Part shown: in pieces, positions 1-11,426 of the stretch | Layout: each line of letters opens with the position of its first letter | How positions within the stretch are numbered: position 1 is the first letter of the stretch | From: Mansonella perstans | Taxonomy: Eukaryota; Nematoda; Chromadorea; Rhabditida; Onchocercidae | Direction of reading: 5' to 3' | DNA length: 64,000 bases | NCBI GenBank assembly: GCA_037074765.1 | Contig: JBAMDO010000222.1 | Span: forward strand, 22,460-86,459 | Program-made: the position numbers and the translations under genes | The notes under the pieces: model-generated | The model's database searches: none | The model's input: the letters and a program-made list of their open reading frames with translations, nothing else | Told to the model about the DNA's origin: nothing

Positions 1-680
1 TGAAAAGAAATGTTTGCATTTTACACTTAAAATTTTGAATGCCTAAATATAACCTGAGGGTATATCATATCAGTTTTTATTGATTAATTAATTATTAATT
101 AACTGGTTCATTCCTCTCTCCCCCCAAAAAAAAGAGTAAATGTATTCTGGTATTGTTCATTTCTTGCTTATTAATAAATACACTCATCAAACAAAAAGTT
201 TTTTATTTTTGGAAGTCCCGTAAGATTGTTGTCCGTCCTGTGAGATCATCGATGATGGTTTTACCAGATAAGAATCACTTGTTGTTTGTAGAAGTCCTAG
301 AGGAATGTTAAAAATTTTCTTCATTGTAATGATGGTGATCATCGGTGATACTCTGTGGCCAGAATTTTCATTGTGGAAGGGTGTAGCTGATGACGATTTC
401 ATATTGTTGTATGATCAATTAGAGAAGGATCATTGAAGATGACAGTCAGTGCAGAACGGAAGTAATGTTATTTCCATTTTGTGTTGATGAATTTTCAGCT
501 ATCATTTGGCAAAGATTGCGAAGTTATTATAGGTAATTGATGTTTGAAAGGTATTGACAAAATTACTAAATTTGCGTTGCTAAACAGTAATATTCTGACC
601 AAGTTAAAATTTGTGAAATTGATTTTAATTGATTTGATTGGATCAAAATCAGATCATAAAATGAAATTATTATCAATGTT
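1..680. other. 3' flank of the VWA-domain gene, no gene seen
   Basis: This AT-rich sequence lies beyond the stop codon of the minus-strand gene that follows. The only open frame here is short (187-402, minus) and has no splice signals or composition suggesting coding use. It should contain the 3' UTR of that gene. Confidence 0.5.
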
Positions 681-3600
681 TTACTCATCGCTTTTTGAAT
701 TAGAAATCAAATGATTATCAGTTGCTGTTGTAGACGATGAAGATGAATCATTTCCGATAGACATTTCTGTTTTCAGCACTGTCAATCCATAATGGTAAAT
801 CTTTTTGTGACTCGTATTTATGGGAGCGATTTCTTCAATTTCAGGAGGTGGTGTGGTAAAAATAAGATTCAATGACAACATATTGCTCTGTTCTTCAAAA
901 TTAGACAACGCGATCGGACTGATCATATCGAAGTCATTGGTATTTTTATCCATTGTTTCCGCAGTGAAGCCAGATTTTATCGGATCTGTTATTTGTGATG
1001 ATGTACTTTCAGTTCTGCTAATTTCCTGATCTAAAGTTGCACTAGCAAGTGCTTCTTTCAGTCCTTGGAAATCATGTGATGTCATAGGATTATTTGCTGA
1101 CAATAGATTCCGATGGTGATCATTAGCTTTTTTAATCCAATCAGTGACAGTATCTGCTTGCATTGACAATGTTGTAGCTCCTGTTTCCGGTAAAGATTGT
1201 ATTTCATGTGTATTTGTCATTGCCAAACTTGTTAATTTAAAATTTTCATTCATTACTGTGTCATTTATTAATGATAGTGAATCGTCTGAATATAAGTCAT
1301 TATATGTTTCATCTGGATCATTATAATCTAAACCATCCGCTGAGGTAATTTCTTCATCAATGTTGAAAGCGGTCTTTGATTCATCTTCCTCCATGTAGCT
1401 CACTTCATCCAGAAGTAGATAGTAGTGATTATTGCCTGTTGATGAAAATTTACCATATGGTCGTATTGTAATATTAAAAATAGCCATTGGTATCCTTGTT
1501 GTTGAGGCGCCAAGTTTGGTTTCAGAGCTCGTAATTGCATCAGTATTTTGAACTCGTTTCGCTGTATCAGTCTTAACTTCATATTTATCTTCCTTCAAAC
1601 TTTCTGTTGAAATAATCTGAGGTATTGTGTTGCTTTCAATCTTTGTCACAATTGAAACATCCGATGTGTCCGTATCGTGGTTACTTCCAAAGGAAATCGT
1701 ATTTTGTTTTGATTCAGTAAGAGTTCTTTCTTTTACGACCTCGTCAATAGTATTTGTTTCACTAAATGTTAGGCTGGGTTCGAATTCTTCGTCACCGGTA
1801 TTTATTTCAGTAAATGATAATAGGTTCGGTTCATTATCATGTATTGATTCAGTAGTAGTTCTGTCTGCTGATTCCTTGTCACTAGTATTCATTTCAATAA
1901 ATAATGGGTCCGGTTCGTTGGATGTTTTCGTGAATCCACCTTTCTTATCAGAAAGAAGCGAATTAGAACTTTCATGTGAATGGGTAAGATCATTGAGGCC
2001 TATTGAGGTAGTTTCAGAAATTAAATCCTCTAGGGAAAAAGTAAAATCATCGATATCTAGTGGTGGAATCACCTCTAAATTTGCTTTAACTTTTCTTCCC
2101 GGAAATTCCTTTACACTTGGAGTGCTTTTATCCATTTTATTTGAAATTAATGCTTCAAAAGTATTCGTCTCATCTATTGTTGGTTTGTCTGAAATAATAT
2201 TTTCCATTGAAAATTTTGCATTGTCATTAGAAGAGTGAATGTCATTATGTGTGACACTAACCGATGACTGTGACAAGGAAGCTGAATCTGATGAAAAAGA
2301 TGGCGGCACAAATGATGATGACATCATTTTCGTTGTATCTGATGTTGCAGAATCAGCAGAATTTCCTGACTCATCGATTATTGAATTCATGTCAGAAATT
2401 AACTTAAAATCAATCGTCCAGAAGAAAGGTGAAGTGAATTTTGGTACTTCATTAGTAATAAGGTGTTCATCAATCGTCGCATCCACTTTAGACGCTGATG
2501 ATTGTGTTTGTGTGGTAGGTGAATCACTGAAGACGTCATTAGATATTTCGTTGATTTCTGTTTGTTCAGTTCTGTCATTTAATTGAAACTTAGATGATAT
2601 ATCAATAAGTGTCACAGAAGAATCTGTATTGCTGGTATATTGTTGTTGTAATTTTGGTGAATCTTCAGTTACTGTATGATTTTCTTCGGTATAATGCTCA
2701 TTACTACTGGTAACTTCATCAGCAATGCTGCTAATGGATAGTTCTGTTGGAATAGAATTAAGCTCCGTTAATGTATGCAGTGTTTCTACCACATTTTTAG
2801 TATCCTCATCAACAATTTCGCCAAATTCATCATCTCCGGTCCAAATGAACGGTAGAGTGATTGTCGCCAATTCAGTAGTAATATGATCACTGCGAAAAGC
2901 GCTATCAATATTACGTTGAGCTGAGAAAATATTCTTCCTCTCAACGATGAAATCATTTTCCGAATTCTCCTGTGAATCGGTACTACCAAATGGTGATAGC
3001 GTGATATCTTTGGTCGATTGCTCGTCAACAGCTCTAGAACACCATGTTAAGTTACAACTCTTAGTAGCGACTGTTACTTGTCGAGAGTAAAGATGACGAT
3101 CTAATGATATGTTCAAAGGTAATAACTTGCATTTCTTTAGATTTTGTCCTGGATGAAACAGAGGATACTGCATTTGTTGATCCACCATTTTCCAAAATAT
3201 CTAAAATTTTCACACTAAAAACAATTATATATCCAATATGGGCATTAATTAGCATGATGCTTGTGGTCACGAGGGCGTAATAATTATTAGACAGTCTTGT
3301 TCACCTTCATCACATATTTTCAAAGATAACTTACTTTACATATTTAGAAAAGACTTGATGTATTAACTAATACTCACTTGTATTACGATAATATATGGTA
3401 GTTGGTGGTAGAAATTCTCGCATTGACACCAATTGAATATCAATTTGACTGATGTCCTACAAAAGAGAAAAAAACGAAATATGGAAGAAGAATCAAAATT
3501 TACTCGAAATAAGAAAGGAAGTAAATTTCAATTCAAATTTTAATTTCACCTTTGGTTGTGCTAAACATTAAAACATGATTAGTAAATGGTATTAAAGTAA

Positions 3601-6600
3601 CCTCTACTGTGGCAGACGGTACAGCTGTTGTGATTACTGTATTTGCACTCAATGTGTTGTTATCCTTTCTGTAGTAAGAAACTGAAAAAAATGCAAATTT
3701 GAAGTGAATTAAACTTTTGCTTATCCCTTTTACACTGATTTGTCACTGTATAAATGAAAAATTGTTTGATTTAACTAATTCCACTTACTAATAATCAAAT
3801 TAGACAGAATTTAAAAAACGATAAAACATTTACATAAAAAATTTCGCGAAGTTCTGTCGCATAATTTGAAATGAATTATGTTTAAAAATACGACAGAATA
3901 AGCTTTTTTGTTCCCGAATGACCAATAAATAATGATTACGATTAGCTTCTTCACTCTTTCCAAATGAGCAATAAATGATGATCACGGTTAGCTTCGTCTC
4001 TCTTCGTCAAAAAATGATGATCACGACTAGCTACTTCTCTTTTCCCAAATGAGCAATAAGAGATTTATTGTTAGAAATGTAAATGAAGAAATCACCGTAA
4101 CTAACTCAGTTTATCGTTAATTAAATTCGCTATTTCAAAAGCGCTTTTTTCATTGCCAGTGATACTGCTGTACACGAAGTAATGAGCTGCGTTACCATCA
4201 TCAGAAATAAACACTGTTTCGGTATTATTAGCAAGTTTTGTTTTCTCCAACATTTTACTCGATTCTTCCATATCTTTCTCGAATATACTATCATCCCTAA
4301 AAAATGATTCAGGCAATGAAAAAATTAATAAAAGTCAAGAGTTTAAACTATCAAGCCTTTTTCTTTTTTCATTTCTTTTTTTTTTTGAATGGACTAATCT
4401 TGCTAGGCACTTTTTTCCAAGTCCTGAAATACAAAAATAATCATACGTGTAGGAATTATGATCGGCAGCAAATAGAATATAAACACTAGGCACATTTCCA
4501 AGATTATAGCGATAATATTGCCAGATAGCACTGTAAATAAATTGAGAGTTTCAAATTTTAAGGAAACGAATGAATGATCCAGGAGTGATCCAGATAGTGA
4601 TTCGGAAGTCAAATGAGGTTTGCAAATATTTCATTTATAAAAATATCTTTTTTTCTTTTTGAAAAATCTTAGAAATTAAAAACTTTTGTATTTTACTTGT
4701 GAATAAATTGCGAGAAGAAAAAACAACAAAAATTACAAAATGTGGCATTTTCAGAATAAAAGTTCAGTTTGGCTTAAACTAGATTGTCCTGTTAAATAAA
4801 TGCAAATTAAAAATTATTTCCACAAATGAAACAGAAGAGGATAATGCTAAGACTTTGAGAATAATCTCAAGATATGAGTAAATGGGGCGAAATATTTTTT
4901 TTTAAAAAAATTGTTCAAAAATGAAATAGAGAGAGAAAAAGAGCACAGAGATTGTGTAAATAAAGAAACTGCCAATTAATAGCCGATTGAAAAGTGATAA
5001 ATCTAATTGCTGTTATACTTGGGTTTATTTGCTTTAGAAGTTCTTCCCTTAATTAGTTAGTTAAATTCGTCTTTTTCCCTTATTATTTCTATTGTTGAAT
5101 TTCAATGATTTTCTAATGTTTATATTTCAATTTAAGGAAAATATTTTTATTTGGTAATAATGAAATTTTAGGGAAAGAAATCATTATGAAATAATGTAAA
5201 AAATTGGAATAGACGTAAATTAGCATAAATAAATTTTTAAAAAAAATTATTATGAATTTTAGTGCATAGTTAAATTTTATTGAAATGTTATTCGTCCAGT
5301 TTGAATAGCAATGACTGGTTATCAACGATTGTCAGCAGTACACAATTTGGTAAACTTAATTTAAATTTGTGATTTGAAATTAAGAATTGCGAAATAAGAG
5401 CGAACTGTGCTTGATTGGGATTTTCGGATATGAAAATTGGCTCTCGATCAATCTGATCGATATATTGCATTGTACATGGGGCATCGCAAAAGTCGCTGAT
5501 TGTCGTTTTTTCGGGAGTCGAAAACGTCTGTATCGCAAATTGTGCATCACTATTGTAGTATTGACGGAGTAATGTACGTATCACTCCAAGTGTATATTTC
5601 TGAAATCCATTTTATTCAAAAGTTCAAAGTTCATTTCATTTAAGAATTATTTCCTGAAAAAAGTTAACACCAAACAGTAGCAATTTTACTCAATTTAATA
5701 CCTTTAATTAATTACCAAAGAAAAAATTATTTTAAAAAGTGGAGCTTGAATCTTTTCAAGTAGTTTGGGCAATTAAATTTTTAACAATTAGAATTTTTAA
5801 AGACTATAATCATTGCTAATCAATTGAGGAGACAATTATCAATGATAATTAGAAATTCTCAGATTGCTTTCTCGTTATAACTCACTAAAAAAGATTTTAC
5901 AACAATGGTAATCAATTTTAGTTTCGGATCAATTGACCGATCTAAAAATCGATCGTTCTCGATATATCCAGTGACCATTCCGGTCACTTAGACAATTTGA
6001 CCAGAATCATTGAAAAAGGGATATAGAATTAGCAATCAATTTTCAACATGAATGAAAATAGTTATTTGTCATCATCATTTTTTGAAAATGCAATGCTTAT
6101 TTAATGAAGCAAAATTTTGCCGCATTGCAATGCAACAAAGTGTTGAAAATAATTTGCTTAATTAGAAATTTGAAATTTTTAATTGTTATTAATTAGTTCT
6201 ATCAACTATAAGCTTTGCTTATGTTTTAATACACTTAATTTTCAAAACTGCAAATCTTTAATTAATTCACAATTATTTTATGCCGCTGAAATTTTTCCTC
6301 GGTTATTTAATTTCTTCCTACTATCTGAGGGAGTACTTTGACCATACTTAATGAACAGTAATATCCTAGCAAGTTAACAATTTCGAAAACTAAATTATCA
6401 AATCTACTGCTAGTGATATTTTAAAAAGATAATTTTTTGGACCTACAAAGAAGTATTAGGATTTGTTTCGATATATTCTGGCAAAAATTAAAGCTTGAGA
6501 AAGCTTTCCAGAAACTTACCATTCTCCTTTAGAAAAATGATAGGAGAGAATTTAGACTAATTTCATCCTTATTTTGAAAAAAATTGAAAATTTCTGTAAT

Positions 6601-8992
6601 CTACGATTTGTGCTTCCCACTGCACTTTCAATTTTCCAAGAAAGACTACTTCTTAGAATTACTTAAAACCAATTCCCAATCTTACCTTGTAATTTCATAA
6701 AAGTAAAGTTTTATTACGATTCTGATTGGACACTAAAGTGACAAAGCTAAAGACGAGACTAGGATGAAATCAGAATATCCAAAAATATAGCACTTCAAAT
6801 TTTCAATTTTTGCCCTATAAAACTTAAATGAATTTTGATTTCAAACTTTTTTCTTTTAAAATTCCGGATTTCCATATTTATTCTATGGAATGTAAAAAAA
6901 TTTTAAATCATTTTTTTAAAAAAAAGTTAATTTTCCATTTTTACAATGTTTGATTTTTTATATCGCAAATTTTAAATAAAATCGAAATTAGCTTATTTTT
7001 TCAGACAAAATTTTATTTTTAACCTTATTGCGGCATCATTTTGACGCCATTAAATTTACAGAAAGACTTTTTTTTTGAAATACTTCGATTTTTATGTGAA
7101 CAATTAAAACGAAGTCGAAAATAAAATGTGTGCGGTAAGTGCAAAAATAACAGCAAAAATAAAGTGTGATTAATGTGCTGTTTTTACGCCTTGTTGACTT
7201 GATTCTGATTCAGTTAATGCGTTCCCTTAAATTGTAATTAGCACCAAACAGCTGTATGTTTTAATTAATTGTTGAAATAATTAAACTAATTCAAATACAG
7301 AATAGGTGAAATGAGAAATTGCTTTTTAAGTGTAAATATAATTTACGCTGTAGTGATTTTACGTGAAGAGAAATTACCGATCCTAGTGAAATATGAAGTT
7401 TTGAGACACGCAAAAGGATTTGCGATCAGCGTTCGTTGACAAAAGGTTGAGTAGAGATCATTTAACAATCTCCACTCAACCTTTGACATTTCGGCAATTA
7501 ATTTTGTAACTTCTTTGTATTCCATTAAAAATTTCTTTTTGTAAAAATCAAATTTTTGACATGACAATTTTTTGAATGAAAAATACAAATGTCAAATACT
7601 TATCAGTTTCTGTAAAAAAAAAAAAAAAAACAGTTATTTCTATGAATTATTAAATTCTTAATTCGTTTCATAACAGATATAAAATTAACATTTTGGAAGT
7701 TTTCAAAATTTTCCATACGAATTTTATTTTTGTTTAATGCAAAAAATTTCGTTCCTCAATCGCTTCGTCAAAACTTCATTGCTCTGATCCGGTTTGCAAC
7801 ATCCTTACCATCAATCAATCAATTTTTCTGATTAGTAAACAGGAAAATGAAGCAGAATTTTCGCAATACTATTTGCATAGTTGCACTTAATAAACATACT
7901 GATAAGTATGTAAGTTCCATTTTATTACTGAAATTTCTGAGCACTTCTTTTCCAAATGATACTTGAAAGATATTTCGCATGGTCAGTGTTGAAAAAAAAT
8001 TTCCCATTTGACTAGTCGTAACCATTGTCAGTTAAAAGCCTTTTATTTAAAAAAAAAAGAAATGGTAAGTTAAAGTATGAAGAATTGAAATTTTATAATG
8101 ACTCATGAAGCAATAATGACTGACGTTTTGTGATAAACTTACCAAGAGATGGAAATGAAATACAAATTCATAATGAGTAAATTGCATAAACATAAATCTA
8201 TGATGATAAGTAATCCTGATGTGACGTATATCTGTCTGGATAACTCACTGTATATCCAATCCGGATAACTCATTATAAAATCTTTCATATAATCATGATA
8301 ACGCATGATTATAGTATTCTTACGATAAAAAATATCTGTCGCATGATTATTTTATGATGAAAATATGAATCCATGATTCATTGTAAAAGAATGCTGATAA
8401 ACGTGCCAGTTATTATAATTGCTTTTTGAAATCATTTTTAAATTAATATGAATAGCGTTACTTTAACATTTTCAATGGATCGACCAAATCGCACATTTCT
8501 TGGGCCCGCTAAATTTACTGCAAAAACAGCTCGAACTTGATCTTTCCAACTATCTGAAAGATTATTAATTGCATTTTGTAATTAGCAACTAATTAAACTT
8601 TCAAATTAATCATAAAAAAGAATAATGATTGGAAAATAATTTTTATGAAATATGCTTCCTGAAAAGATTTGCAGAAAAAGTTTTTTTTTCCCTGTAATAA
8701 TAGAAATTGCAACATTTCTCATCAAGCTTATATCTTCTGGTTGAAGTCTATTGCCAAAAGTTTTGGTCTAACAGTTAATTTAGTTAATGCATGAAATTAT
8801 TAACAAACCTTGCTGATTTTGTAACATCTTAATTTTCCTGAGAGCAATTTTTTGATTCGGTGAAGGTAATCCGAATCCTACTATAATACCAACAACGATA
8901 ATTAATGCAATTAGCAGACTAATAGCAACTGCGACGGTGACAACATGTTTGACAGGCCTTTTTTCTTTCATTTTCACAACACCATTGCTCAT
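681..8992 (-). CDS. Type II membrane protein, VWA-like domain, long Ser/Thr-rich tail
   Basis: Seven exons join in frame: 8992-8809, 8553-8462, 5599-5316, 4296-4106, 3681-3602, 3456-3378, 3148-681, giving 1125 residues. Residues 1-16 are short and basic, 17-42 form one hydrophobic helix with no signal peptide, so a type II anchor is likely. Residues about 68-250 read like a von Willebrand A domain: a first strand (AVFAVNLAGPRN), then an IRTLL helix, an AIQTFS strand, a CVLLTIVDNQ strand and an ETVFISDD strand. The usual DxSxS metal site is NLAGP here, so metal binding is probably lost. The last exon alone gives about 820 residues rich in Ser, Thr, Asp and Glu, probably a disordered, O-glycosylated stalk. 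The start follows a CCGCAG acceptor by two bases; an upstream in-frame ATG at 9031 would add 13 residues. The donor at 5315 (GTCATT) is weak but phase demands it. Family not recognised beyond the VWA-like fold. Confidence 0.72.
3932..4031. repeat. Three diverged copies of a short intronic repeat
   Basis: A core of the form ATGATYACGRYTAGC recurs at 3932, 3978 and 4017, each copy followed by a pyrimidine-rich stretch. It sits in the intron between two exons of the VWA-domain gene, so a local slippage duplication is the simplest reading. Confidence 0.6.
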
Positions 8993-10920
8993 TCCTGCGG
9001 TTGATAAAAGTAGGACAAATGGCACTACCATTGAAAAATATAATTTTGCTTTTCAGCACTTCACATACATTCTGAAAGCTTTTTAATTTTATATTTAAAT
9101 GAATATATTTCGGTCAGTATTATTTTTTTATGTAAATTCAAATTTAAAAAATCAATGATTTTCAGGCAAAAACATTTTTGCAATGAATGGATGAAAGATC
9201 ACTTTGGACAACAATGATTTTAAATACTCGTTAAATAATGAGTGGGAATTTCTGAAAAGTCATTGGAAGTGAAGAAAGCTAAGAAATTAGCGCTTCTATC
9301 AAGTTTACAAACCAAAACTTTTTACAAGAAGTTTACAAACAAACTTTTTAGAGTAATCATTTCACTCTCATGAAAGAAAGTTACTCTGAGACTAAGATTT
9401 GAATGAAGCGACAATTTTTTAGAGTTTAACATGAAAGTTAATAAAAATAAATTTATGAAAACCTCATAATTTTAATACTTCGAGTAGTGCCTGAAAGGAA
9501 AATAATTCATTTAATGTTTTCATTGTATATGAAAATATTTCCAATAGCATACTGTAAAAGATCACAGTTATTCTTTAACAGTATACCAGTTTTCCTTTTA
9601 TAACTTGCTGGCTTTTTCAAAACATTATAAAAAAATGCAAAAGAAAAACTATGGAATACTTTAACATTTGGAAAAATTATAATATTTTTGAAAATTTCGC
9701 AAAACTTTCGTTTCACCGACCCAAAAGATTAGCAAGAATTTTTTGTGCTAATTAATTTCAATTAATTTCATTAATTTTCAAAAATTTCCCAATTAATCAT
9801 GAAATGAAATAAAAGAAAAACTGAAATGAAACGATTGTGAATTTTCACCGAAAATGAATGACTTCAACCTATTTTTTCCTTCATTTTTTTTATTTCTTGG
9901 TGACAATTGACAAATACATCAGTAATGAATATTCCAATTTTAATATTTCCTTATTGCAAGTTGGAAATAAATTAAAAACAATTACTAGAAAAAGATTTCA
10001 AGGTTTGGAAATAATTAAAAATTGAAATAATTTTTGATTAATCACTGTTAGTTGCATAAGAAAAAGAAATTAAATTAGTTTTAGAATGAATGATTTCATG
10101 AAAAGAAATTATCAATAGCTGATAGAAAAAAAACCGATTTTCTTTTCGCGGATATGGTAATTAGCAATAAGAAGATTTAAATTATTATGAAATTCATCAC
10201 TAATTGCAGCTTTAATTATCTTGTGAATACATTTGTATCGGATGAAGAATTTTATCCGAAATTTGACCAGTTTTTATTCGAAATTAATTTTGTCAAACAA
10301 AGAATAAAATGGAATGACATTAGAAGTGAATTTACTAATTGAAATATTATCATTAGCAATTTTTAAAAACCAACTCAAGTGAAAGCTTTTTATACGGCAC
10401 TCAGATACAAGCATTTCTCAATAAAATATAGCAAATTTCAAAATGAAATTATACCAAATATTTTTTGCTTTAGCATGTCAGAATTTAAAATGAAATTTTC
10501 TTCTGTGAACTTTTGAAGTAAAACTAAAAGTGAATTTATGAGTGGAACTAAGTGATTAGATTGAATAACAAATAGGAGGACAAATAAAATTATGCATATT
10601 ATAATTTACTAAAAGAAAAACATGAATTTGCGGAGAAATCTTCATTTTGTGAAAACAGAGAATTTCATGAGGTAATTTCAATTTTAATAGGAATTGAAAA
10701 AAGACAATTGAAAAAAAGGTCGAGGAGAAGAAACAAAAAAGCAGACAACAAAAGATTGATGAAAAGAGAAAAAATTTTATCGTTCTGAAAGTCAGTTGAT
10801 TGGGTGAATGAAAGAATAAGAAGAAAATGATGTAAAATAAATATTAAGAAAACAATTTTTTTCCTTTGTTTTTTTTTTTTTTTTTTTAAATGATACGATT
10901 GCAAATATAAACATTGACAA
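8993..10920. other. Spacer upstream of the VWA-domain gene
   Basis: AT-rich sequence with homopolymer runs. The open frames here are short, low in complexity and lack good donor or acceptor sites. Part of it must hold the promoter of the minus-strand gene that starts at 8992 (or 9031), but I see no recognisable control element. Confidence 0.45.
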
Positions 10921-10944
10921 ATGTATGTGTGAAATGAATGAATC

Positions 10945-11200
10945 GAGGTAATGACAACAAAAACAACAGCAATATTCAACAAGTAGCGACAATAACAACA
11001 AACAACAGCAGTAACAACAATATTCAAAAAGTAGCAATAACACGAAATACAACAACAAACAACAACAGCAACAGACAGCAACAGCAATAAACAACAATAT
11101 TTAACAATAGCAACAACGAGAACAACAAGAACAGGAAACAACAATATTCAAACAAGTAACAACAACAAACAAAACAAAAAACAGCAAATAAGTAATAACA
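10945..11200. repeat. Degenerate CAA/AAC trinucleotide tract
   Basis: Imperfect AAC/CAA units dominate this stretch, broken by short AT-rich pieces. The minus-strand open frames here (Cys, Leu, Val and Tyr runs) are a by-product of reading the TTG/GTT complement and are not taken as genes. Confidence 0.85.
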
Positions 11201-11258
11201 ACAAGTTATTATAATACGGTGAAGCAAGAAAAAATAAATTTTGAAGGCGATATTTGAT

Positions 11259-11426
11259 GACATCTTAGAAAATGACGACGATTCTAGTTATTTCAAATTT
11301 TACTATGATAATGTTGTAATTTCATCAAAAGGAAAAAAAGTAATTATGCATCCGCTTCTAATCTCAAGACTAGCAAAACTGGATAATAGTGAATTATTAA
11401 AACTGAAAACACATTTCGAATCTTAA
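11259..11426 (+). CDS. Isolated candidate terminal exon, unknown protein
   Basis: After an in-frame stop and a weak acceptor (TTTTGAAG) lies an open stretch of about 55 residues ending in TAA. It begins AIFDDILENDDD, continues with FYYDNVVISSKG and ends LKTHFES. Its residue mix and codon use look more like protein than the surrounding repeats do. No upstream exon can be joined, because the CAA tract directly precedes it. It may be the last exon of an unseen plus-strand gene, a gene remnant, or chance. Confidence 0.25.
   Translation, partial: DILENDDDSSYFKFYYDNVVISSKGKKVIMHPLLISRLAKLDNSELLKLKTHFES

Noticed and set aside
820..2586. Plus-strand frames of up to 203 codons opposite the long VWA-gene exon
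   Set aside because: Antisense shadows; the minus frame is 835 codons long and continues a phased gene model.
7343..8025. Two minus-strand open frames that could be exons of the VWA-domain gene
   Set aside because: Exon 8553-8462 ends in phase 0 and joins directly to 5599-5316 in phase 0, giving an uninterrupted VWA-like sequence; adding either frame breaks the phase.
10665..11263. Cys/Val/Leu-rich overlapping minus-strand frames
   Set aside because: They are translations of the complement of a CAA microsatellite.
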